In this document: positions 44,601 through 53,666 of the stretch, piece by piece | Layout: each line of letters begins with the position of its first letter | Numbering within the stretch: the first letter of the stretch is position 1 | Assembly: GCF_025685415.1 (NCBI RefSeq) | Contig: NZ_JAGSYB010000001.1 | Span: forward strand, 1,364,001-1,428,000 | Source: Terriglobus aquaticus | GTDB taxonomy: Bacteria; Acidobacteriota; Terriglobia; Terriglobales; Acidobacteriaceae | DNA length: 64,000 nt | Direction: 5' to 3' | The notes under the pieces: model-generated | Seen by the model: only the letters and a program-made list of their open reading frames with translations | Told to the model about the DNA's origin: nothing | The model's database searches: none | Made by a program: the position numbers and the translations under genes

Positions 44601-47054
44601 TCAGTCGCGGCTGAGCCGCACCTTGACGCCGACACGGAAGTTGAACGGCAGCGCTGGGTAACCGATTGGTCCCATGCGTTGCTGACCAAGCAGGTTGTTC
44701 ATCTGGCTAAACAGAGCAAACTGCGGACGCACCTGCCAGGTCGCATCTGCATCCAGCCGAACGAACCCGTAGGCGAGATTGCGGTTGGGCAGCAGCAGCG
44801 AATTGTCGCCAGCAATGCTGGCGTACGACAGAAACGTGCTGTCGTCAGAGCGCGAAGAGAACGCCGCCTTTAACCCAGCCGTCCACTTCGCGGACGCATA
44901 TTCCGCGACAGCGAAGCCGGTGTGGGGAGCACGCCGGAACGGCCTTGCCCCAATCAGCGGAGAGCTGCTACCGATGGGAATGTCCGGGTAGTTGGGATTG
45001 GTATTTGGAAAGCCTCCCAGGACGGCGGTCACATCCCCACTGAACGAACGCTCCACCTTCGCGTCGAGGTAGGTGTATCCACCCCGGAACATGAGGTGAT
45101 GCATGGGGCTGTATTCCAGGGCCGACTCGACGCCCTGAGCCCGATAATCCAGAGAGTTCGTATACGCTCCGTAGCTTCCCGGCACCAGTGCGCTGAGAGG
45201 AATGCCAAAATACTGCTGCAAATCGGCGGCGCCTACGTATTCGACCTGCCGGCCGAACTGGTTGTGGAAGTAGTTCGCGCGCAGCATCAATCGCTGGCCG
45301 TAAATGCTCTGCTCCAGACCTCCTTCGTAAGTGCGGTTGCGTAACGCTCCAATCGGGTCCACGTGGTACTGCGCGATAGCAGCGGTGTTCCCCGCCTGCG
45401 CCAGGGTGGTATACAGAGATCCCAAGCCGGCGGCTAGGCTAGGCTCTTGCACGCCCTTGCTGAAGTTGAAGTGGAGACGGGTGCCATGCAGCCAGCCCTG
45501 GCCGGGTCGGATTGCATACCCGGCAATGCCGAGACGAGGTGTGCCTTCCGTCCCGTACAAGGTATTGTGCTGCAGCGCCCCGCCGAGTGAGTAGAAGATG
45601 CGACCCAATACATCGCCCTGCAACTGCAGCGTGTACTGGTAGTCGCGACGTTCCGCATCCTGCGTCGAGAACGAGGAGCGATAGCTGCCACGCTCCTGCA
45701 AGAAGCGGAAGCCAGCCAGCGCAGCCAGATGAGGGGTTAATCGGTAGTCGGCGTTGTACTGCACGCCATCGCGGTCGGAAACAGAGTCGGAACGGTCGTT
45801 CTGGCCCGTGAAGAACTCGGCCTGTCCGGTTGCGACGGTTCCGTTCGCACCCCGAATGGTAACCACGTTGCCGTAGTAGCTGGTGAAGCCAAAAGCGGTG
45901 ACCGGTGTGCCCACCGCGCCGTACTCGAAGTACTGTTCCCGTTTGCGCGCGCCAAGATACCGGGCGGTCTGGTGCAGGTTGCCATGCAGGGTGCCTTCGA
46001 GCACGCCAGACAGATATAAGTCCTGGTCGGCCTGCTTTGCCTGCGAGGCGAGACCATAAAAGTCCCAGGCTCCGGGCACGCCAGTAGCGCTCACACCGCT
46101 GCGCACCGTGCCGCGCAAGGAGAGATCGGTGGCAAGCTGCACGCCGACGTTCGCGGCCACCGTGGTCAGGTGGAAGCGATCGCCGGGCAGAGCATTCGAC
46201 GAGTCGAACCGGCTCACACCGGCATAGCCGTCCAGCCTGCGGTGCGCTCCGGAGATCTCGGCTTCGTTGCGCCAGGTATGGAAGTTTCCGGCGTCGCCGG
46301 AGTACGTGAACACCGGCCGTGAACTGCCGCGTGGTGTGTCGAACCGGATGGTGCCGGCAAGCGCGTCGGTGCCGTACAACACGCTGTTGGGACCGCGCTG
46401 TGATTCAAGCCCGCTGACCGCGGTGCTGCTCACGTTGCTAAAGTCGAACCGCCCGCCTACATCGTTGGCTGGCACGCCGTCGATCATTACGAGGTTCGCG
46501 GTGGAGTCTCCGCCGCGCACGAACAGGCTCGTGATGCCGCCATAACCGCCACTCTGCACGACTGAAACGCCGGGCTGAAGTCGGAGCTCATCCGAGATGC
46601 CGAAGCGAGTAGCTAACTCCTCGCGAGGGATCAGCGTAACGGCGACACTGGTCTGCTCCAGAGGCGTCGGCAGACCGGTGGCGGTCACCGTGACGTCCTC
46701 CCGGCGCGGCTGGATGCGCAGAAAGATATTCTGCTCGACCGCTCCTTCACTCGATGCAAAGAGCGGAGCCGAGCTTTGCATTGCAAAGCCAGCAGCCGTC
46801 GCCCGTACGCTGAAACGGCCACTGCGACCTTTTGCGCTCAGAACGTAGGTGCCGTCGGGATCCGTGGAGGCAGAGGTGACTTCTTGGCCTTCTTGCATCA
46901 ACGCGACCGTACCGGGAACGCCGCGACCGAGTGGGTCGCGCAGAGTTCCTCGAATCGTCGCTGCCTGGGCAAGTGGAACGGCGAACGCGAAGAGTAAGGG
47001 CGCGGCACAAGCGTGCACAACCGCGCGCCTTCCTTGGAAGGTGAAATGAGACAT
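44601..47054 (-). CDS. btuB: TonB-dependent receptor, probable cobalamin transporter (BtuB-type)
   Basis: An 817-aa outer-membrane receptor. Signal peptide AAPLLFAFAVPLAQA, then a carboxypeptidase-regulatory-like domain (~30-110: ATIRGTLRDPLGRGVPGTVA), a TonB-box-like EDVTVTATG, a plug domain (LRLQPGVSVVQSGGYGGITS, FVRGGDSTANLVMIDGVPAND, GPNSVLYGTDALAGTI) and a ~600-residue 22-strand barrel. The leader is a cobalamin riboswitch, which makes vitamin B12 or a cobamide the likely ligand. AGGAG lies 7 nt before ATG 47054. The N-terminal extra domain is common in Acidobacteria but not in E. coli BtuB. No btuFCD genes are in the window. Confidence 0.88.
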   Translation of the reverse strand: MSHFTFQGRRAVVHACAAPLLFAFAVPLAQAATIRGTLRDPLGRGVPGTVALMQEGQEVTSASTDPDGTYVLSAKGRSGRFSVRATAAGFAMQSSAPLFASSEGAVEQNIFLRIQPRREDVTVTATGLPTPLEQTSVAVTLIPREELATRFGISDELRLQPGVSVVQSGGYGGITSLFVRGGDSTANLVMIDGVPANDVGGRFDFSNVSSTAVSGLESQRGPNSVLYGTDALAGTIRFDTPRGSSRPVFTYSGDAGNFHTWRNEAEISGAHRRLDGYAGVSRFDSSNALPGDRFHLTTVAANVGVQLATDLSLRGTVRSGVSATGVPGAWDFYGLASQAKQADQDLYLSGVLEGTLHGNLHQTARYLGARKREQYFEYGAVGTPVTAFGFTSYYGNVVTIRGANGTVATGQAEFFTGQNDRSDSVSDRDGVQYNADYRLTPHLAALAGFRFLQERGSYRSSFSTQDAERRDYQYTLQLQGDVLGRIFYSLGGALQHNTLYGTEGTPRLGIAGYAIRPGQGWLHGTRLHFNFSKGVQEPSLAAGLGSLYTTLAQAGNTAAIAQYHVDPIGALRNRTYEGGLEQSIYGQRLMLRANYFHNQFGRQVEYVGAADLQQYFGIPLSALVPGSYGAYTNSLDYRAQGVESALEYSPMHHLMFRGGYTYLDAKVERSFSGDVTAVLGGFPNTNPNYPDIPIGSSSPLIGARPFRRAPHTGFAVAEYASAKWTAGLKAAFSSRSDDSTFLSYASIAGDNSLLLPNRNLAYGFVRLDADATWQVRPQFALFSQMNNLLGQQRMGPIGYPALPFNFRVGVKVRLSRD

Positions 47055-47094
47055 GCAGGTTCTCCTACGCTCCCCTCGGAGCGCTGGTTCGAAG

Positions 47095-47300
47095 CCGGCA
47101 GCCGGAATCGGTCTCCTGACTTACGCGCTCTCGATCGCGCCCCGTGGTACGCCGAGGTCCGTCTTCCCACGCGAACGCAGTGACGGGCCGGCATCGAGGC
47201 GGAACGTGCAGAGCTCCTGATGGAGCACCGCAGGCGCGCTTACAGTTGCGGGGCAGTGGCGGATTCTCACCGCGCTTCCCATTGCACTCCGGTGCGCTTG
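47095..47300 (-). ncRNA. Cobalamin (AdoCbl) riboswitch upstream of the BtuB-type receptor
   Basis: On the minus strand the conserved cobalamin elements appear in order: GGGAA with GGTGAGAATC, then CCGCAACTGTAAGC (B12-box core, about 47238-47280), a variable arm, a GTGGGAAGAC-like element (~47158-47170) and AGTCAGGAGACCG (47109-47122). A hairpin CGCTCC-GAG-GGGAGCG stands immediately before the AGGAG of the receptor gene, so ligand binding probably hides the ribosome-binding site or stops transcription when B12 is plentiful. This leader accounts for the 330-bp gap between the receptor and threonine aldolase genes. Confidence 0.93.
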
Positions 47301-47345
47301 GGATTGGTGGGACGATGCGCAGCGATGCCGCGGTCGCAGGTAGGG

Positions 47346-47365
47346 GCGTAGATGTCAGTCTACGC
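47346..47365 (-). terminator. Hairpin between threonine aldolase gene and riboswitch
   Basis: GCGTAGA (47346-47352) and TCTACGC (47359-47365) form a 7-bp stem with a 6-nt loop, 20 nt after the ltaE stop on the minus strand. No T-run follows, so termination is uncertain; it may instead be part of the receptor promoter region. Confidence 0.35.
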
Positions 47366-47385
47366 GCTGCCGCGCCGCTCGATCG

Positions 47386-48429
47386 CTAGTTACGCGATGT
47401 GAGGATCTGCGCGATCACACTCGCGGCGCGTTCGCACTGCTCCGTGGATACGTCCCGATGCGTGACAAGCCGAATGCGCCGATCGCCAACCGCGCTGGCC
47501 AGCACGCCTGCTTCGCGCATGGCGGCGACCACGCCGGGCGCACCCCCATCTACGACGAAGAAGACAATGTTGGTCTCTGGCATCGCCTCCAAGCGAAGGC
47601 CGGCAACGGACCCGAGGCGTTCGGCCAGAAGCCGGGCGTTGCTGTGATCCTCGTGAAGGCGCGCGGGCATGTCGTTGAGAGCGATAAGCCCGGCAGCGGC
47701 CAGAATGCCGACCTGTCGCATGCCTCCTCCGAGTGCCTTGCGAACGGAGCGAGCACGATCAATGAAAGCGCGAGGGCCGACCAGGATGGATCCTATTGGC
47801 GCGCACAGGCCCTTGGACAGACAGAAGTTGACCGAGTCGAAGCCGTCGGTCAGCGTGGCAACGTCGGTACCAAGAGCTGCGGCAGCGTTGAAAATGCGCG
47901 CGCCGTCGAGGTGAACGGGCAGACCGGCTGCGTGCGCGCCCTCGATGACTTCTTGCATCACTGCACGAGAAGAAACGGTGCCACCGGCCATGTTGTGCGT
48001 GTTCTCAAGCCAGACGAGGCCCGTCTGCGGCTTGTAGTACAGGCCCGCCGTTGAAAGCGCCTCGGTGATGTGCTGCCAGGTAAGCACGCCCCGATCTGCA
48101 GAGATGGTGCGCAACTGGCAGCCACTGAACATGGCGGCCATGTTCATCTCCCAATCCAGCACGTGAGCACGCGCTTCGCAGATGATGTCCTGCCCCGGGC
48201 GGGTGTGCAGGTGGAGAGCAATCTGATTGCCCATAGAGCCGGTGGGGACAAAGATGGCTGCCTCACGGCCGAAGACCTGGGCGGCACGCTCTTCCAATCG
48301 GTTCACCGTCGGATCTTCGCCGTATACATCGTCACCCACGTCCGCCGATGCCATCGCCTCGCGCATCGCCGGGGTGGGCTTGGTCACGGTGTCGCTTCGC
48401 AGGTCGATGAGTTCGCGGGAAGTGGGCAT
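47386..48429 (-). CDS. ltaE: Low-specificity L-threonine aldolase
   Basis: A 347-aa PLP-dependent fold-type I enzyme cleaving threonine/allo-threonine to glycine and acetaldehyde. ATG 48429 is preferred over 48435 because AGGAG is then 8 nt away. The N-terminal [19 protein letters not shown] is the family signature; the active-site Lys is in [13 protein letters not shown], and [15 protein letters not shown] holds the PLP-binding Asp. It lies between hemW (upstream, same strand, 19 nt apart) and the riboswitch. It may form an operon with hemW. Confidence 0.92.
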   Translation of the reverse strand: MPTSRELIDLRSDTVTKPTPAMREAMASADVGDDVYGEDPTVNRLEERAAQVFGREAAIFVPTGSMGNQIALHLHTRPGQDIICEARAHVLDWEMNMAAMFSGCQLRTISADRGVLTWQHITEALSTAGLYYKPQTGLVWLENTHNMAGGTVSSRAVMQEVIEGAHAAGLPVHLDGARIFNAAAALGTDVATLTDGFDSVNFCLSKGLCAPIGSILVGPRAFIDRARSVRKALGGGMRQVGILAAAGLIALNDMPARLHEDHSNARLLAERLGSVAGLRLEAMPETNIVFFVVDGGAPGVVAAMREAGVLASAVGDRRIRLVTHRDVSTEQCERAASVIAQILTSRN

Positions 48430-48448
48430 GATCATTTCTCCTCTTTGA

Positions 48449-49663
48449 CTAAGCGGCCACGGTGAGTAGTTCGCCGAAGACGGATGAAGACAGCACGCGG
48501 CCCTGTGCTGTGAGTGCGAGCCTGTCCGGCGAGACGGTCATCAGGCCGTCGTCCGAAAGTTCGCGAGCGCGCTCTACGAGGGCGCGCAGTCGTACAGGTT
48601 GACGCATGGCGGCCAGGTCGGCGATCGACACACCCTGCGCCAAGCGGAGGCCGAGAAAGACGGCCTCTTCGAATGCGGCATCGTCGCTGATAGGCAAGGT
48701 CTCACTCGGTCCAGTTGCCTCGAGATACCCATCGAGTTCATCCGCGTTCTGAAAGCGCACCGCACGGCCGTTCTCATCCAGCAGCATGGAATGCGCGTCC
48801 AGACCAAACCCAAGGTACGGAGCGCGTTGCCAGTACTTGAGATTGTGACGAGACTGCGCGCCAGGTCGAGCGAAATTCGAGATCTCGTACTGTGCGAAAC
48901 CTTCGCTGGCTAGCGTGTCACAAGCCTGGTGGTACAAGTCCGCGCACATCTCCTCGGAGGGCACGGCAGAAGCGTGGTAGCGTGCCTGCTCTCCCAGGAC
49001 CGTCAGTTGTGAGGTGGAACGAATCTTTTCGACCTCGGTGCCGAGCCGCGAATCGCCGTCTGTCTCCAGCATGTAAACCGACACATGTTCCGCCGGGCTC
49101 TCAAGTACGCTCCGCAGCGATTCGGTCCAAGTTGCAGGGGTCTGGTAAGGCAGCCCGGCGATCAAGTCCACACTCAGCCTGGGAACACCGGCGGCTTGCA
49201 GGCGCTCCAGTTCTGCGCGGCACACATCGCCCGTGTGCAGGCGCCCTACGGCACGCGCTTCCCTGTCCACGAATGACTGCACACCGAGAGAGACGCGATT
49301 GATGCCGGACAGCAGAGCCGATTCGAGCAAGAGCTCGGCGATCTGTCCGGGTGCGGCTTCCAACGAGATTTCAGCATTTGGCAGCAGATCAAATTGCCGG
49401 CGCAGGGCCCCGAACACGTCTGAGATTTGCGCAGGCGAAAGCAGCGAGGGCGTTCCTCCACCCAGGTAAATGGAATCGACCGTGCGCGGCATCTCGCAGG
49501 CGAGCGCGCGGGCGGCTTCCGGCGAGCGCTGAATCTCCTGGATCAGCCGATCCACATACGCCTGCATGCGCTCGGGCGGAAATGCATCGGACGCGAAATT
49601 GCAGAAGCTGCACTTGGCCCGGCAGAACGGGACCGAGATGTAGATTCCGACTGGAGAAGCCAC
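48449..49663 (-). CDS. hemW: Radical SAM heme chaperone HemW
   Basis: About 404 aa from GTG 49663 (ATG 49687 would add eight residues). [18 protein letters not shown] carries the radical-SAM CX3CX2C cluster; the position after it is Phe rather than the fourth Cys of HemN, which identifies HemW, the heme-handling protein, rather than coproporphyrinogen dehydrogenase. Further motifs: [28 protein letters not shown], and the HemW-specific C-terminal part ([28 protein letters not shown]). It may deliver heme to respiratory proteins. Divergent from the ABC exporter gene at 49749. Confidence 0.9.
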   Translation of the reverse strand: MASPVGIYISVPFCRAKCSFCNFASDAFPPERMQAYVDRLIQEIQRSPEAARALACEMPRTVDSIYLGGGTPSLLSPAQISDVFGALRRQFDLLPNAEISLEAAPGQIAELLLESALLSGINRVSLGVQSFVDREARAVGRLHTGDVCRAELERLQAAGVPRLSVDLIAGLPYQTPATWTESLRSVLESPAEHVSVYMLETDGDSRLGTEVEKIRSTSQLTVLGEQARYHASAVPSEEMCADLYHQACDTLASEGFAQYEISNFARPGAQSRHNLKYWQRAPYLGFGLDAHSMLLDENGRAVRFQNADELDGYLEATGPSETLPISDDAAFEEAVFLGLRLAQGVSIADLAAMRQPVRLRALVERARELSDDGLMTVSPDRLALTAQGRVLSSSVFGELLTVAA

Positions 49664-49748
49664 CTGATCATTTTCCCATGCAGGCATGCAGCAGGCGCAC
49701 GTTCGCTGAACCAGTACGGCGGCTCTCCGCATCTAGAATGGGAAGTAC

Positions 49749-51752
49749 ATGGCGAAAGCCGATCCAAACAAGCGCAAGCGCGAAAAGAAGCAGGGCGCCG
49801 CGGCCGAAGACGACGTTCTCGGCAAAGCCTACGACAGCCGGCTCATGCGCCGCCTGCTCACGTACCTGCGCCCCTACCGTCTTGCGTCAGGGCTCAGCCT
49901 GATCGCCGTTCTGCTGAAAGCGGGCGCGGATGTGGTCGGTCCGTACATGGTAAAGCTGTCGGTCGATCGCTATATGGTCGACACGCCATCGCCGAACCCG
50001 CCGTGGTTCGTGCGATACCTGTCGGCGAATGCGCTTACCGGCATTGCGCAATGCGCAGGCATCTATCTGGTGGCGCTGCTTCTCAGCTTCGGCCTGGAGT
50101 TTGTGCAGACCTACCTGATGCAGTGGACGGGTCAGCGGGTCATGTTCGATCTGCGATCGCAGATCTTTCGCCACCTGCAGCGCATGCACGTCGGCTTCTA
50201 CGACAAGAATCCGGTCGGCCGCCTGGTCACGCGGGTGACCAGCGACGTGGACGCGCTGAACGAAATGTTCACGTCCGGCGTTCTGGCGATCTTTGAGGAT
50301 GTTTTCGTTCTCATCTTCATTGTCGCGATCATGCTGCGCATGAGCTGGGCGCTCGCCCTGCTCACGCTGGCGGTCCTGCCGGTGATCATGTACATCACCC
50401 GGCTGTTCCGCATCGCTGTACGCAAGAGTTACCGCCTCATTCGAGCGGCGATTGCCAAAATCAACGCGTACACGCAGGAACACATCAGCGGCATGAGCGT
50501 GGTGCAGTTGTTCAATCGCGAAGAGCGCTCCTACGCGGCATTTGTGAAGACCAATGCCGAGCATCGCGACGCGTATGTGGACCAGGTGCAGGCCTACTCG
50601 TTGTACTACCCTGCCGTTGAGTTCCTGTCGACGCTGGCCATCGCGTTTGTGCTGTGGAAAGGCGGCCTGAGCGTACTGTTTGAGCGCCGCTTCCTGGGCA
50701 GCACGGTCACGCTGGGTGTTCTGGTTGCGTTCATTCAATACGCCCAGCGATTCTTCCGCCCCATCCAGGACTTGAGCGAGAAGTACAACATTCTTCAGGC
50801 TGCAATGGCTGCGTCCGAACGCGTCTTCGGCCTGATCGACACTGCACCTGAGATCGTTTCGCCGGCCAATCCGGTCACGCCGGCGCGCACCGGCAACCCT
50901 GCGCTGGGGTCGATCGAGTTCCGCAATGTCTGGTTTACCTATCAGCCGTTGACGTCGGAGCAGGAGGAGCTTGTCGCTCGACTCTCTGCCGAAGAGCTTG
51001 CCGCAATGCCCGGCATTGAGTGGATCCTGCGCGGCGTCTCGTTCACCATCGCGGCCGACCAGACAGCCGCCATTGTCGGTCACACGGGTGCGGGCAAGAC
51101 GACGATTACCGCGCTGATGATGAGGTTCTACGACATCCAGCGCGGCAGTGTGCTCGTCGATGGAGTGGACGTCCGGCAACAATCGCTGGAAGCCCTGCGG
51201 CAGCGCTTTGGGGTCGTCCTACAGGACGCCTTCCTCTTCACGGGGACGGTGCGCACGAATATCCGGCTGGGCACGGCGCGCATCACCGATGCCGAGGTAG
51301 AGCACGCGGCCGACGAGGTCAATGTAGGCGACTTCGTACGATCGCTTCCCCATGGCTTTGACACCGAGGTCCATGAGCGCGGCGCGACGCTTTCGACGGG
51401 GCAAAAGCAATTGATCAGCTTCGCGCGTGCGCTGGCGCACCGGCCGGCAATCCTGATCCTGGACGAGGCCACATCCTCCGTCGACACGGAGACGGAGCTC
51501 CGGGTACGTGCCGCGCTGGAGGCGATGATTACGGGCCGGACCTCCGTACTGATCGCGCATCGACTGTCCACCATCCAACGCGCAGATTTGATCTTGGTCA
51601 TGCACAAGGGCCAACTGCGCGAATCCGGAACGCATCATGAATTGCTGACCCAGCGCGGCCTGTACTGGAAGCTGTATGAGCTGCAGTACAAGGATCAGGA
51701 GCTCGCCCGTGACCTTGCGATCGAGGCTCCCCTGGTGCCGGAAGGCGTGTAG
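49749..51752 (+). CDS. ABC half-exporter with canonical Walker B and altered signature (BmrD/YheH-like)
   Basis: A 667-aa half transporter. Six helices cover about residues 35-330. The ATPase domain begins FRNVWFTYQ and has an extra ~25-residue acidic insert (EQEELVARLSAEELAAM) before IEWILRGVSF; then Walker A GHTGAGKTT, signature LSTGQ (548-552; Gly replaced by Thr) and Walker B LILDE (Glu573). An altered signature with an intact catalytic Glu is the mirror of the protein at 3727-5484, as in the BmrD/TM288 subunit of heterodimeric multidrug exporters; the lengths also match BmrD (~670). It is divergent from hemW and stands alone. Confidence 0.85.
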   Translation: MAKADPNKRKREKKQGAAAEDDVLGKAYDSRLMRRLLTYLRPYRLASGLSLIAVLLKAGADVVGPYMVKLSVDRYMVDTPSPNPPWFVRYLSANALTGIAQCAGIYLVALLLSFGLEFVQTYLMQWTGQRVMFDLRSQIFRHLQRMHVGFYDKNPVGRLVTRVTSDVDALNEMFTSGVLAIFEDVFVLIFIVAIMLRMSWALALLTLAVLPVIMYITRLFRIAVRKSYRLIRAAIAKINAYTQEHISGMSVVQLFNREERSYAAFVKTNAEHRDAYVDQVQAYSLYYPAVEFLSTLAIAFVLWKGGLSVLFERRFLGSTVTLGVLVAFIQYAQRFFRPIQDLSEKYNILQAAMAASERVFGLIDTAPEIVSPANPVTPARTGNPALGSIEFRNVWFTYQPLTSEQEELVARLSAEELAAMPGIEWILRGVSFTIAADQTAAIVGHTGAGKTTITALMMRFYDIQRGSVLVDGVDVRQQSLEALRQRFGVVLQDAFLFTGTVRTNIRLGTARITDAEVEHAADEVNVGDFVRSLPHGFDTEVHERGATLSTGQKQLISFARALAHRPAILILDEATSSVDTETELRVRAALEAMITGRTSVLIAHRLSTIQRADLILVMHKGQLRESGTHHELLTQRGLYWKLYELQYKDQELARDLAIEAPLVPEGV

Positions 51753-51789
51753 TCCGCAGCAGGCAGCCTGCTTTCCACCCGCCCCGATA

Positions 51790-51813
51790 GCGCTGCGTCC
51801 ACTAGTGCAGCGC
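51790..51813 (+). terminator. Possible terminator hairpin after the ABC gene
   Basis: GCGCTGC (51790-51796) and GCAGCGC (51807-51813) form a 7-bp stem with a 10-nt loop. It is 37 nt after the ABC stop; no T-run follows. Confidence 0.35.
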
Positions 51814-51899
51814 CGACTTCATGCCCTCGGGTATGCTTTGACTTTACGTAACCCGCAGGGACTCCGGGCGGGATTGTGGAAGGGACACCGAGACGTGCA

Positions 51900-52523
51900 A
51901 TGTTCAGCCTAATGCCCAAAGATCGCACCTTCTTCGATCACTTCGAGGAACTCGGGCGTTTGCTGGAGCGCTCCACAAGTGAACTGAGCCAGTCCATGAG
52001 CCTATGGCCCGCGTCAGACGGGCACGTGAGCCAGATGGAACAGGCACGGCACGAGGCGCATAGGGTAGTTCGAGAAAGCCTCTTGAGACTGGACACTGCG
52101 TTTATCACTCCCTTTGACCGAGAGGACATTCTGGAACTGTCCAGCCGCCTGTATGAAGTGATCGCCGTAATCGCTACCAGCGGTCGGCGCATGGAGCTCT
52201 ACAAGCTGGAGGAGATGCACCCTTCGCTTCGTTCGCATACCGCGGCCATTGAGGTGATGGCTCGCGAGCTTGCCTCCGCGCTGAGGCAACTGCGCAAGGA
52301 AGTGAAACTCACCGCGCTGCGGCCCAACCTGGACGAGATCGGGCGGCAGGAGGAGCAGGCTCGCCAGGCGCGCGATCGCTTTCTGCTGGAGCTGTACTCG
52401 GGCCAGCCGGATGCGTTGCAGGTGATGAAGAAGCGCGAGGTGCATGACCTGATGTTGGAGGCCATCTACCTCCTGGACAATCTCGGACGTACCGTTGAAC
52501 GCATCCTGCTAAAGAACGATTAG
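51900..52523 (+). CDS. PhoU-like/DUF47 phosphate regulatory protein
   Basis: A 207-aa all-helical protein. The start at 51900 gives MFSLMPKDRTFFDHFEELG, the standard N-terminus of the DUF47 (TIGR00153-like) family. Repeated helices with acidic ends (FDREDILELSSRLYEVIAVI and KREVHDLMLEAIYLLDNLG) form two PhoU-like bundles that bind metal. In this family the gene is nearly always next to a Pit transporter, as here (20 nt before it), and regulates its activity or phosphate uptake. Confidence 0.85.
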   Translation: MFSLMPKDRTFFDHFEELGRLLERSTSELSQSMSLWPASDGHVSQMEQARHEAHRVVRESLLRLDTAFITPFDREDILELSSRLYEVIAVIATSGRRMELYKLEEMHPSLRSHTAAIEVMARELASALRQLRKEVKLTALRPNLDEIGRQEEQARQARDRFLLELYSGQPDALQVMKKREVHDLMLEAIYLLDNLGRTVERILLKND

Positions 52524-52543
52524 CCGCAACCCACGACACCTGC

Positions 52544-53605
52544 ATGCACGCGATCCCCCTAGCCCTGGTTGTCCTGGTTGTTGCAATCGCACTCCTGTTT
52601 GATTTCCTGAACGGGGTTCACGACGCCGCGAACTCAGTCGCGACCATTGTGACCACACGTGTGCTCACCCCAACGCAGGCCGTAGCCTGGGCAGCTTTCT
52701 TCAACTTTGTCGCGGCATTTGTCTTTGGAACCGGTGTGGCTCACACCATCAGCAATAACCTGATCGATCCGGCCGTGATGAGTGTGTACATTGTGCTTGC
52801 GGGACTGCTTGGAGCCGTAGTGTGGAACGTGCTCACTTGGTACCTGGCCCTGCCGACCAGTTCGTCGCACGCGATCATCTCTTCCCTTGCCGGCGCCGCC
52901 CTAGTCAAGGCCGGCTCTCACGCGATTCTGCTTCGCGGGTGGGCGCCGGTGCTGCTGTTCCTGGTGATCTCGCCCCTGATCGGCATGGTGCTGGGATACG
53001 TGTTCATGCACATTGTTGCGTGGAGCACTTATAGGATTCCGCGCGAACGCGCGAGCAAGCTGTTCCGGTCGCTCCAGTTGTTTTCCGCGGGCGCTTACTC
53101 GTTGGGTCATGGCACCAATGACGCGCAAAAGACGATGGGCATCATCGTCGCGCTGCTCGTCAGTTCCGGGTACTCTCGCTACGCCACATCACGGCACGTA
53201 CTGTTCGGCATGCACCACGAGATTTCGCTATGGATCATCCTGAGCTGCCACGCTGCCATCGCGCTCGGGACAATGATTGGTGGCTGGCGCATCGTGAAGA
53301 CCATGGGATCCAGGATCACCCCACATTTGCGGCCAATGGGTGGCTTTTCCGCAGAGCTGGCCGCGGCATTCACCATTGGGCTCGCGACTTTCGCCAAGGT
53401 ACCCATCTCCACCACACACGCCATTGGCGGCGCGATCAGCGGTGTGGGCGCGACAAGAGGTGTGCACGCCGTGCGATGGGTTTGGGCCCGGCGCATCGTC
53501 TACGGCTGGGTGTTGACGTTTCCGGGCGCAGCACTGATTGGCGGCCTGTTCTACCTTCTGCTGCACGTCACGCTGGAGCCGCTTGTCGGAGTGGCGGCAC
53601 GTTGA
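52544..53605 (+). CDS. pit: Low-affinity inorganic phosphate transporter (Pit family)
   Basis: A 353-aa membrane protein with ~9-10 helices. Both PiT signature repeats are seen: FDFLNGVHDAANSVATIV near the N-terminus and SLGHGTNDAQKTMGIIVAL in the middle, plus LALPTSSSHAIISSLAGAA and FAKVPISTTHAIGGAISGVG. It imports phosphate as a metal-phosphate complex with protons. It lies 20 nt after the PhoU-like gene and 61 nt before lpxB. Length is normal for the bacterial short Pit type. Confidence 0.93.
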   Translation: MHAIPLALVVLVVAIALLFDFLNGVHDAANSVATIVTTRVLTPTQAVAWAAFFNFVAAFVFGTGVAHTISNNLIDPAVMSVYIVLAGLLGAVVWNVLTWYLALPTSSSHAIISSLAGAALVKAGSHAILLRGWAPVLLFLVISPLIGMVLGYVFMHIVAWSTYRIPRERASKLFRSLQLFSAGAYSLGHGTNDAQKTMGIIVALLVSSGYSRYATSRHVLFGMHHEISLWIILSCHAAIALGTMIGGWRIVKTMGSRITPHLRPMGGFSAELAAAFTIGLATFAKVPISTTHAIGGAISGVGATRGVHAVRWVWARRIVYGWVLTFPGAALIGGLFYLLLHVTLEPLVGVAAR

Positions 53606-53666
53606 TCCCCGGATCACCGGCAAGAGCTTTCACGCAGAGCCGGCGGTTCCGCCTATGCTAGGCAGG

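Noticed and set aside
48449-49663. Assignment as oxygen-independent coproporphyrinogen III dehydrogenase (hemN)
   Set aside because: The fourth Cys of the HemN CX3CX2CXC motif is Phe here and the length is HemW-like.
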